A stretch of DNA of 64,000 nucleotides from Trema orientale. Lineage: Eukaryota; Streptophyta; Magnoliopsida; Rosales; Cannabaceae. The notes under the pieces are model-generated. The model worked only from the letters and a program-made list of their open reading frames with translations. It ran no database searches and was not told the origin of the DNA. The stretch is taken from assembly GCA_002914845.1 (NCBI GenBank), contig JXTC01000190.1:144939-208938 (forward strand), written 5' to 3'. A program made the position numbers and the translations under genes. Below, piece after piece: positions 24,410 through 35,074 of this stretch (the stretch's first letter is position 1; every line of letters starts with the position of its first letter).

Positions 24410-25626
24410 TGAATCATAAGTCCTATTATGTCAACCCCAAAGGAATTAAAATCAATTATCTCTATTACAAATTGCCTAGGCCTAGTTGCTCATTTTTTTT
24501 TTATAAAATAAAAATTATTTATGTATACAAATTACGGTCAGTAGAGGAAATTTCTATTGACATCAAAATACAAAGAAAGAATTGTAAAATACTTCAATAA
24601 ATGATAGCTTAAAAACTGATGTAATCAATTTTATTCTAGTATTAATTTTCCAGAAATCATTACATGAATAATGTGTAATAAATCGGTCACCTTGTTTGAG
24701 ATATAGTTTTTTGGGTGCAATCGCAAAGCCTCGAATTTCTTATTTTGGTGAACTTTGCACTATTAACGGAATACAAATTGTCCGATTTTGATTTTACTCT
24801 TGGGCGTAGATTTTGATTTTGAAGTGGTCTTTTGGTTGGGGATGCTCTCTACAGATCCTCTGAATTTAGCAGCAAGCATGTGCCTGTCTGCGATCAAGGC
24901 CTTGGTAGCAGAAGTAGAAGACGGTAGAAGGTAGGGTTGGACTTAATGATTTACTACTCACGTGCGTGTCATGTGCTTCACCATGAAACTTGATTACTTT
25001 ACAGTCGTTTGATGGAATTGTCATTTTTGGGCTTATAGTATAATGATAACATTGAATGGTATAGTTCATGGACTATTTAACATGAATGCATATTAAATTA
25101 AAACTTGATGTTGTTAGGAATTAAATTTTTTCGAAATATGAGCTTAGAAAGTACATTCCTAAAGAAAGTATATTCACATGTTTAGTTTGATTTTTTGGTG
25201 TAGGAATATTCATTCAAATAGATTAACAATTCCATCAAAAACTAGAATAAGAATTCCTAAACTAAATGGATTAAAAGACTATTCCTTTCTAAGCCTACTA
25301 CTTTTGTACCATAATTACCCTTTAAATAATGTCATGATTTAAAATTCATTTAGTCATCAAATATGCTTATATACTAGTTTTTAGATATTATAGATGGGTT
25401 AAATATATAAGGAAACATGAGTATTTTTTTTTCTTTTTCAATTTTTTCAATCTTATAAAATGCGTTTCTCTTATTATTGAAAATAAAAAAGTATGTTTCT
25501 TGTTACTTAAAAAAAATGGGCTTCTTGTATATAATAACAAGTTTCTCTTTATTGATTCATTTATTTATTTATGTATTTTTTGCAATAAAAAATCTCTTTT
25601 TTAAAAAATAAAAATTTAAAAAATAG
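24410..25626. other. Intergenic, no gene seen
   Basis: AT-rich spacer. The stretch 25135-25330 (TTTAGTTTGATT on the left, ATTCCTAAACTAAA on the right) has weak inverted-repeat character that could be a decayed MITE. Nothing else stands out. Confidence 0.4.
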
Positions 25627-25822
25627 AATAACACATTAAACCGTATATGATGTGATGTGTTATACAAGATTTCAGAAAATAACACATCAAACTGTACACG
25701 GTTTAATGTGTTATTCAAGATTTTTGAAAATAACATATCAAGCTGTACATGGGTTGATGTGTTATTCAAGATTTCTAAAAGTAGCACATCAAACCATACA
25801 AAGTTTAATGTGTTATTCAGGG
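25627..25822. repeat. 51 bp palindromic minisatellite, about 3.8 copies
   Basis: Units start at 25627, 25678, 25729 and 25780, exactly 51 bases apart. Each begins AATAACACATCAAAC, has a short middle, then GTTTAATGTGTTATT, so every unit is itself an inverted repeat able to form a stem of about 14-16 pairs. It is followed by CAAGATTTCTGAA or a variant. Because 51 is a multiple of three, the plus strand stays open, encoding a 17-residue repeat such as NNTSNCTRFNVLFKIFE, and the minus strand is open too. Confidence 0.9.
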
Positions 25823-27600
25823 GATATCAGATACAATTTCCGTACACCTTTATCGACCTTGGTAAGGATACATTGTTTACATACTTGTGTCTGGGTTGGC
25901 GAGAGACGTATCAGGCAACGATGACGCGAGCGACTCTGGACAGGGTCTATAGTATAGATACTAGAGTACGGGCAAGACCGAACATACTTTGGGGATCCGT
26001 TGTCAAAGGGCTCACTGTTAGCGCAAATTTCGTTCGACAGTATTGGTGGGTAGGCAGACCGAGGATTTGGGCTTCTGTTTCTCGTGATAAAAAAAAGCTG
26101 GAGTTAGTGTTTCGGATTCTTGTCAACAAGGGTAGAACAATACAATTAAGTGACAAATACGTTGTGATATAGGTTTAGGCCATATTTTAAATAAGCCTAT
26201 AACTGCTAACAACGGATCGGGTCGGGTCATTTGCTTCTAATTAGCAGTTCAAACTTTCGTCGATCCTCCCAAGATGGCCCCACCTACATACAAGACGGAA
26301 ACAATTATTACAAACTATGGAAGTAGATTCACAGAAGCTTGCTTTTAAGAGGTGCCACTAGCACCTCATTGTGTTACTGAAGATATTCAATAGCGTGCCC
26401 TGAACAAGGACCAAACCCATCCGTTGCCCAGATTTTCGAGATTGTCTCGAGACACAAACCAATTAAAGTGCATTTCAACTTTTTGATTTGATGAGCTATG
26501 AAGTTCTTCACATGCTCAACTAGGCGATGGGTCTATTCACCATTAAGGGGAGTTTGGCTGGTAGAACATGCTATTTAATTGTACATGAACTGAAGGAATG
26601 AGGATAAGTTGGTTGCAGACTGACTATACAATGGCAATTATTGCCTCTCGAAACCCACGCCTGTTACTTGAGTGTGATATTCGGACTAATTTGGTTTGGT
26701 ATGGACTAAGATGGTACATGTTGTAATGGAATATGTTTGTATACAGCATTATTCACTTTCTTCACGTGCTGGGTATTTAGTTACAATGGTAGTTACGTAA
26801 ATAGAAAAAAGTAGGAGGGCTTTTATAAAAAAAGTAAGTGCAAACCCGCATAGAAGTCATTATTTAAGTGAGATAGGTAAAAGAAAAGAGCAATTCAAAT
26901 GCAGCCGTGCATGCTCTCCTCCTAGGTAAGCGGAGTTTAACTCTTATTCTGTCTTCATTCTATTATATTTTATTGCTTTAAAGTATGTTAGTTTAACTAC
27001 AAATCACAAAGTCTGAATTTTATTAGGAATGAAATCTTATACGTATAGGAAAATTTATTAATTATCTTATTTCTGGTTATATTCTTCCCAAAGCGTGTTG
27101 ATTGCAAGATGTCATCGTCTCCGTCGATTTCTTCAGCTAAACAGGTATGGCACTCATACCCCTTTATTTGTATATTTGTGAGCAGTAGTCATTTTTTACT
27201 TTTGGTGGTGCTAGACTATATTTTAACGATTCACCTTAAATACAAAAACCACTTTCTAAACATATGTTGCACCATCTTCTGATAATTTCTAAATTAATTG
27301 AACTCTATCCATACAAAAAATACCTTCTAGAAATGGAACTACTATAAAACAGCTTGGAGGATATAAAAACCATTGTGGCAAAACCAATTAATCAGTCAAT
27401 GCTGATTGGTCATGCTTGCACATTTGTTGAATCCAAACTTCCGCTTCAATTTAGCATTATATTGTACCGCCTTCTTACCCCGATAATGAAGCCAAACCGC
27501 TTTCTTCTTAACCCTACTACATTTACTGTTGCGTGTAGAAAGCACTATTTTCAAAGCCAATGCAAGACGCTGATCTTAGTTGTGAAACTGTAAAATATTA
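25823..27600. other. Intergenic or transposon-internal, no gene recognised
   Basis: The plus-strand frame that starts in the 51 bp repeats continues to 26172 with about 115 residues (begins GYQIQFPYTF, includes RPNILWGSVV) that match nothing I recognise. The rest to 27600 is AT-rich. A possible short exon, ATG at 27109 to a CAG|GTATGG donor at 27144, leads nowhere identifiable. Confidence 0.35.
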
Positions 27601-27672
27601 CCTTTAACCAAATTAATACATAACAACAATTTCTCTTTCCCATCCACATACAACATGCTAAGATTCACATAT

Positions 27673-30123
27673 TTATAATTTCAAATTTATTACCTTCTCC
27701 AGTTGCATTGAACTAAAAGCAACATCATGCATGAAATTGGTAATAAATATCCTACAATCACTCATATTACACTGTTTAGGGGCATTCAATTTAGTTATTA
27801 CAGCAAATTGCTGGAACGAAAAACCAACACCCTTACTCTTTGCTATGTCAAATAACAGTACTGTATCCAGTGTTTGCATCTGAAATTTTGGCAAGATAGA
27901 AGAATTAGTACTTAGTTATGTATCAAGCACACTTATACGTATTCGTAATTAAAAGAAGTAAACAATATGCCACATGGGTTTAAGGTAAGATGAATCAATA
28001 ATAACTGCAACAAAAAACAACATTCCATCAATCTATTTTATGGTTCTAAATCAGCAATATTCATGCATCTATGTGTATACAAAATACATGCTACAATAGT
28101 TCAACTGAAATACTTGATACTCACCAATCACTGATAAATGAAATAAACAAATATAAATAACTCATCACTTCAGGCACTACTGACTTCCCCTTGATTCCCC
28201 GTTAACAAGAAACGAGTCCCAAATTTCAACAATTCCATCATCAATGCAAACAATTAAGAGAAACCAGTGATCCATGTGTAGCAGTGGAATAAATATCTTC
28301 ATATTCATCGACATGTAAACCAAACAAATTCCAATAAATAAATTAACAAAAACTTTTGTTTGATACATTCAAAACGAAAAAAAAAAACCAACTCTACAAT
28401 TCTAATTATACATACCTTCTTGCAAGAAGCAAGGTTACCCATGAAAGTCATCTGCATCTTATGCTTACCAATAAATTCACTGGGACTACTCCTTGAACCA
28501 ATGACACCCGAATGATCATTAAATAACAATTGCTACTTTTATCTTCATTCTCAATACAATATAGTCTCACTGAAAAAAATTGTAAATAAAATTCAGACTA
28601 AATCAACTAGAGTTTTACTTATCGTAACTCTTGTAAGCAAGTACCAATTCTGTGGTTTGTTATCCGATCTCAATCGCTCATCCTCCATTAAAAATTTAGC
28701 TAATACATTTAATATCTAAACAATTAAGAAGGAACTCTAAATAAATACCTTAAATATGAACTAAAAAATAAAGGATCGATTTTTTCACCTTGTCAATCAA
28801 GAACAATCCGGGATTTAAGCAAGTAATTTTTTCCTCAATAAAAATATATGCTCTGTCTTTACAATATACTCGCTGCAAAATTTAAACTCTTTTCAGTATA
28901 CTATAATTACATAAAATTTTTCATAATATTTATTAACCATCATCCTTCTCCTACTCCTAACTACATTACTCACAAGAAATATCATTTCATTTATAATTAA
29001 TACTTTTTCATACAATTTTTTGTAGCACATATTTACCCGAGTTGCTAACGACATTGCTCACTGGAGACAACATTTCTTTTACAAAACATACTTGAATAAA
29101 AACAGTAAAAATTTGTCAAACCCATACATCATCAACCTTATATTCAAGCTCTAAATCTAACGGAGATGGCAGTAAACCATTTCAAAGTTATTAGGTTTAC
29201 TCTCCCTATAAGTCTTCATTGAAAATATAATTAACCACTGTAACCTCTTCGTGGTATTGTAGAGCATTAATAAGCGTAAATGGACTAATCTTAGTTACAC
29301 TAACCGCTTTACAGGAAGAACCCTGCTTCATAGTAGCACCAGATCCTCCACTTTTCTTTCCACCAACTGCTGCCTCCTTGAATCTCTAAAAGGCAGAAAC
29401 ACACTCACAGAAAAATACGGAAATTGAATTACTAAATAAAAAAAATATTACTCGAGAAAGAAAAAATTCTTACATACCACACCAACTACTTTTTCTGGCT
29501 TTGCCTGGAACCCATCTAACAGAGTATAGTTCCTTATATCAAATTGACTGGAAGAGCTAATCGCGTCTTTCCCTACAAATGGTTTGCAAATGTATATTGA
29601 ATCTAACTCCCAAACCTACGGAAATAACTATTCCAATATTAAAATGAACAAAATAATTGTATGCTTTATAAATTCATATTTAACTGTTAGCACTACAATT
29701 TTACCTTAATGGGGTTATGTGATGCATATGCTTACTTCCTCACTCTAAGAATTTGCGCATCATCATTGTGCGGAATAACTTATTAGATGACTTTAATGGT
29801 CGCTTTCCACTTATTTCATTATCATCTTCAATACGAAGCTCCAAATTAGGTGGCATTGATGCTTCTTTCGCTTCTGCATCCATCTAAACATCTTCCTCCC
29901 TATAAAACCCAGAATGCCCATTGCTTTTCGATCTATATAAAACTGCTGATAATACTACTTTATGGAATGATCAATAATCCTCCTCACTATGCTCAAACTC
30001 CTCTCTAAATGCAATAATTTCACCTTCAATATTCCTTATATCTTCAAACAATTTCACATATGCTGTTTCAATGCGTTGTATTGCATCCATAACATAATCC
30101 ATACTTCCCTTCAAAATGTTCAT
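27673..30123 (-). pseudogene. Transposon-derived Ulp1-like (C48) cysteine peptidase, catalytic residues kept
   Basis: Minus-strand pieces run from a helical N-terminal segment at 30123 (MNILKGSMDYVMDAIQRIET) in a frame with few stops, through an acidic and basic piece at 29881 (MDAEAKEASMPPNLELRIED) and a spliced-looking block at 29575-29480 (FDIRNYTLLDGFQAKPEKVV). The Ulp1 domain follows. It has FMGNLASCKK (28440), then IFIPLLHMDHWFLL with catalytic His-Trp (28269-28264), IVEIWDSF with the acidic residue (28218-28216), and PKQCNMSDCRIFITNFM with the Cys (27756-27754). The usual D-C-G has become D-C-R. Frames are interrupted by stops at 29951 and 29884 and near 29730. It is probably transposon cargo, since similar domains ride on Mutator-like elements. 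The triad order is intact, so a shortened product cannot be excluded. Confidence 0.65.
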
Positions 30124-32530
30124 ATTTACTTTTAATTTACAATTAATGTAGTCAAATATATTATATCACAATATTAAATCTATGTCTGTATACCAAGTAC
30201 TATTTTTAAAAATCATCTACACTCATAACTCTTTAATAAATATTCATGTCGTCAACCTCTGAACCTATCATAAATAATAAAATTAAAAAATTTTCTACTT
30301 TCCATACTGCACATGAATAAATCATGGCATGTTAATATTGAGGGTTAATATCACCTAGAATCCCCAAACTTTGTTCGATGTATTACTTAGATCCTAATGT
30401 TTTGTTTTGTAGCATTTTACTCTCCAAACTTTACAATCTTGTGACACTTTCATCCTCTTTATATTTTCTGTTTATTTGGGCTGTTAAATACGCATTTGTT
30501 GAGCACGTGAGCCATTCCTAAAACGATAAGGTTGATTGCAAAAGATTGATTTTTCCTCTTTTCGTATTCTAACAGAGGACTAATCAAGAAAAGAGAAGGA
30601 AATATAGACAAAAGAGAAGGAAATTTAAACACCAATCACCTCCCTCATTCAACAATAACAAATACAAAAAAGATAAATGAAGAAAAAAGAATTTAACTAC
30701 AACCAAATATCATAAATGTTGACCCCTATCTTACCTATATTTGACCTTTCACCTATGTATCTCTGTTTTTTATTCTGTTTATAGTGGAAAAACAGAGCCA
30801 AAAAACTAATACAAACTTTCAAATTAAATAAAGCTGGCCTTTATATACATCCTTCTATGCACTTTGGCCTTAAAATAATTCATTGGTACGAATTTTTGCA
30901 TCAAGATTATTAACGAACATTTTTAAGAGTTAATGATGCTTCCCATGAGCTCTCCTTGTACCCTTGGCAAAATCTTTGACTGGAAAAATATGATAATAGT
31001 AGAAACAAGGAAAAGAGAGACAAATAAAACAAAATAATTTTGTGACTTTGTAATTGCTGGTCTGTATTTTCTCATGACTTTATAAGGTTAACTTGCATCA
31101 TTCTTTCAAACCTTTTTATCTTAGAAGTACCTAAGTTAACAACAATACTTTCTATCCTTTTCTTTCTTCATTTATCAATTCGTTAACTGATTGATTTCAA
31201 GGCTCTTTCAATTGTTGGGTTTTGAGGTTTTTGGGGAAGGTTATGCTTACCTGCTCTCTCTTTATATACATATTTTATCTCTTTCTCTTTCTCATCACGT
31301 TTGTAATAATAGAATAAAAGTAAAATAGGTAACTTTGTTTGAATGATAGTGAAAGTGAAAGGATTGGAGTTTGAATGATAGTGAAAGTGAAAGGATTGGA
31401 CCTGACATCAACATAAATTAGAGCACAAAGAATCAAAATATTTGGACTATGGTTATTAGAGCAAAGGTTTAGGGAAATTATATGATCTATATTCAAGGTT
31501 TAATAATTTTAAAATCTACATTTTGAATTTCGTTTATGTGTTCTTTAATTACTCAACCTCTAAAGAGAAGCTATCGGATCACATGCTCAACACATGTACT
31601 ACTTAATATGACCAGATCACTAGCTGTAATAACCCTAAATATGTAAGAAAACAGAGACTTCAAAATCAACCCAAAAGAAAACTCACCTTGCAGAAAGGGG
31701 CTGGGAGGATTCAACCATTCCTCCATAAAAGATTGCCGCAGTATGGGAGAAACAACAGGGTCTTCAATACTATAATACTCGAAAGGAAAAGAAAAGTGGT
31801 AATTATCTTGAATTTCTATTTCAACTATCCTAAACAAATAAATTAATTACATACTATCTTAGTTCGAACCTTCTCTTTTAAGATATACATATATGTATAT
31901 ATCTATAGAAACTAAACCGAAAATAGAAAGAGACCTTTATATATGCTCTTCTACTAATTGTTCAAAAATCGTTAAATTTCAACTTAAAATAAAAACTAAA
32001 AAGTAGTTTTCACCTCGAATCGTAGTGCTGATCGAAGATCATATAACTACTAGCTTCTAATGAAAAAAAAAAAACGCACTTGAAGCGAAATACGAAATAA
32101 AACAACTTGCACAACTCAAGCATTTTCATCATGTGACAAATGATTGTTGGATGAAACGAGATAGATCAATAAGAACTTCGATCCAAAATGTTGATTAAGA
32201 AAGAATAAGAAAAAAGAAGAATCTCACCAGAAAAATAATTCGATTCAATTCCGATGGTCTTATAGCCGAATCTCTCAAACGATCATGTAGTCTCGCTCAC
32301 TGCTTGTGCTTCTCCATAAGTACACTGGTATGTATTTACAGAGGGAAAAAAAATGAGTGAAGACAACACAGAGTGAACCGTAGAAGATGACTTATGCACA
32401 AGATGACTCGAAAGGACACCATTCCAACTCAGATCTCCGCTTGAGGATATTATATTCGTTCTCATATCTACATTTATTGCATGTTTACTTCGCTGTAATC
32501 ATAATCGGAACAGACAAAAGGAGAAATGAA
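30124..32530. other. Intergenic, no gene recognised
   Basis: AT-rich DNA. 30345-30560 resembles a common plant dispersed repeat (phrases like CCCCAAACTTTGTTC and CTCCAAACTTTACAA). A perfect tandem duplication of 34 bases covers 31328-31395. A minus-strand open frame at 31837-31571 (EDPVVSPILRQSFMEEW) is compositionally protein-like but unidentified and could be a 5' exon of the downstream peptidase relic. Confidence 0.35.
31328..31395. repeat. 34 bp tandem duplication
   Basis: TTTGAATGATAGTGAAAGTG plus AAAGGATTGGA occurs twice in direct succession, virtually without change, so the duplication is recent. Confidence 0.85.
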
Positions 32531-32536
32531 TGAGAA

Positions 32537-32952
32537 TAAAATAGAATAATATGAGAATCATTATTTGTTTTATATTGTTTACTTAAAACTAATAGAAAAG
32601 GGAATCATGTTCATTAGAATATTATTGACTTGTTTACTTAACCCAGAAAAAGTAATGGAATGCATTATATTTACTAAAGTGTCCTTTTAAATATATGTAT
32701 ATTTTAAAGTAGATAGAGTTTTTGGGGTAAAATTGTATTTTATAATTTTAATAATTAAAAAAGATAAAATGAGTGTTTACGGATAATCACATTCCTTAGT
32801 TATTGGTGAGGGAAGCAATCCCATTCTTTTTCTCTAAATTTGTGCGAGCCCCACATATTTCTCCTTTTCCCATATTTTAGTAGACATTTAAATGGAAATC
32901 ATTACCCTATACATCATTACCATTACTCTTTAGTAAATGTGCCATTAGGGTA
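32537..32952. mobile_element. MITE family B, copy 1
   Basis: Shares ordered blocks with 45385-45905: GTTTACTTAAAA, CAGAAAAAG, ATTTTAAAGTAGATAG, CCACATATTT, CCCATATTTTAGTAGACAT. It ends near TTAGTAAATGTGCCA, which mirrors TGTTTACTTAA near the start. It is non-coding. The superfamily is uncertain, and the TTTAGTAAAC-type ends suggest hAT. Confidence 0.5.
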
Positions 32953-34821
32953 TTTGCAGGACTTAATAGAAAATAAAAGACATTAGCCCCGTTACAGTAT
33001 ATAATACACAAAACGCCAGCTACAAAAAGAAGTGGTGCAATTAGGCCCACCTCCAAAAATCTGAACCATTATAGGCCTCATTCAATGGCCGTGAATTACT
33101 CTCCTATTCCATGGGAGAAAAACGAGGCTCCTATGTTAGACTTACCCTATATTATATTAATTCAGAACAATTTCATTATAATTTATGGCCAAAGCTTAAA
33201 CAAAAGTATTATATCAATAGTCAAAATTGAGAAGAAAAAGAAATCGACTAGTATAAATTGGACCTTTGAAAATTTCTTCGTCTAAAATTGAAAGAGAAAA
33301 TAATTTAAGGTTTATGAGTCAAACTGAAAGTGATGTATAATTTAAGGGCATAAAATAATAATAACATTGTAAATATTTCATTGTCGTTTGATATTATTTT
33401 GTCGTTTTTAATTTGGCATTTCATTTTAATATTGGTTTTTGTTTTCCTTATATTATAATTGAGTTTAATCTTAATTTGTCTATAAAAATAAGCTAAATCC
33501 TATTTTCTTCCTTAATTTTATAACTTGTTGAATTTTAGTCTCTGAACAATATTTTTGTCAGATTTTGGGGCTTATAGAAATTTGACCAAATTTTGACCAA
33601 ATTTTGGGCTCAATTTCAGTAAATGTCCCTTTGTCAAATGCTATAGCAAAATGTCCGGTATATATGCTTATATACCAAGTGTAAAATTTTATATACTAAG
33701 TGTAAAAATATATATACCTGGACGTTTAGCTATAAAATTTTAAAAGTGGACATCTACTTAATCAAATTTAAAATCTTGGTCATCCACCTAAATTTCTCTC
33801 AGATTTTCATCATCTAAACCTTCAAATGTTATATTCTGTACGTTTTAGAGAATAATATTTTTGCCAAATTTTAATACTCTAAATCTTCAAAATTTCGTAC
33901 TGTAACATTGAAATACATTTTTTTGGGTTAATTTTATCCCCTAGACTTATTTTGAACCATGTTATTGTTACCATAGACTAATACTAATACAAGCAACAAT
34001 AATAGCAATAATTTAGGACAACATAAGTGGAAATTTTAAGCTTCAATAATTAAGCTTAGAGAATAACATACTCAAAGCTCAAGTTTGCAACATTTTAAAT
34101 GTCAATGACGAAAATATGATTCTTCAGGTACTAAAATCCCATTACATTAAGGGCTGGCTTGGATTCACTTTCGTTTTCTATTTTTTATTTTTTTTAAACA
34201 GAAAAGTAGAAATTTTTTTTGGAAGTTTGCTTAACAACTTTGTTTTTATTTTTTGTTTTTAAAAATTGTTACCAAAAATTTAAAAAAAAAGTGATAACAA
34301 AAATTTTTTAATACCTTTATTTTTTTAAAACAAATTTCAAAAATAAAAGAACATACAAATATTTGTACACAAGTACGTACATACATATATGTATATACAT
34401 ACACAAATATAAGTTTATATGACTTTCTCTATCATTATTTACACTTTATTATTTTTGGAAACAAATAGTAAAATAAAGTTTGTCAAGCATATTTCTCGTT
34501 TATAAAAATTGAAAATCAAAACAAAACTTTTACTTCTGTTTCAATTTATTTTTATAAAAAATTAGAAGTGAGTCCGAGCAAGTACTAAGTTTTCCGATTT
34601 TGATGTCTTTTTTCAATCTACTGTCTTTTAAAAGAATTACGTCGTTTTTTTGTCTGTCGTTTGCCATAAACGTTAATCACGTGCCGAATCCACGATGAAT
34701 CTCTGAGTCTCATCCACCAACCAGAAAAGAAAAGCACATAAATCACAATCAATCCCAGCCGTCGATATTAGAGCTGCAAACACAGTCTGGCCGCCTCAGA
34801 GAGAAGTACTTCGAACGAAAT
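32953..34821. other. Intergenic, with a possible decayed MITE
   Basis: AT-rich spacer. 34146-34586 begins CTTGGATTCACTTTC and ends GAAGTGAGTCCGAGCAAG, a plausible imperfect terminal inverted repeat around T-rich then A-rich halves. Upstream sequences of the O-fucosyltransferase gene probably lie in the last few hundred bases. Confidence 0.35.
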
Positions 34822-34928
34822 GACAAACCCACCCCAACAATTAACTTAATTACAAAACCACCCCCAACAATTAACGTAATTACAAACCCACCCCCAAAAA
34901 ATTAACTTTATTACAAATCCACCCCTAA
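34822..34928. repeat. 30 bp tandem repeat upstream of the O-fucosyltransferase start
   Basis: Three full units of CCACCCCCAACAATTAACTT-AATTACAAA type begin at about 34830, 34860 and 34890, and a fourth starts at 34921. They sit 150-250 bases before the old start codon, in promoter or 5' UTR. Confidence 0.85.
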
Positions 34929-34991
34929 AGCTTCACAAACAGTTCAGTTTGGGTACTGAGAGAAGTGAGAATCTGAAATCGCATGGTCCCC

Positions 34992-35032
34992 GACCTTGAC
35001 CCTGACCGTGACCCTGACCCTGACCCTGACCA
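34992..35032. repeat. GACCCT hexamer repeat in the 5' leader
   Basis: Six tandem GACCNT hexamers and part of a seventh lie about 45-85 bases before the ATG at 35075. It is not a telomere motif. Confidence 0.85.
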
Positions 35033-35074
35033 GCTGATAACAATTCACAGAATAAAAAAACTCGAGAGCGAGCC

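Noticed and set aside
24155-25822. CRISPR-like arrays
   Set aside because: Adjacent repeats without unique spacers, in a plant genome; they are minisatellites.
27109-27144. Short first exon (ATG to a GTATGG donor)
   Set aside because: Well-formed locally but no downstream exon can be linked to it.
31571-31837. Minus-strand 88-codon frame as an independent gene
   Set aside because: No recognisable domain and no splice partner; at most a 5' exon of the transposon-derived peptidase.
34992-35032. Interstitial telomere repeat
   Set aside because: The unit is GACCCT, not the plant telomere unit CCCTAAA.
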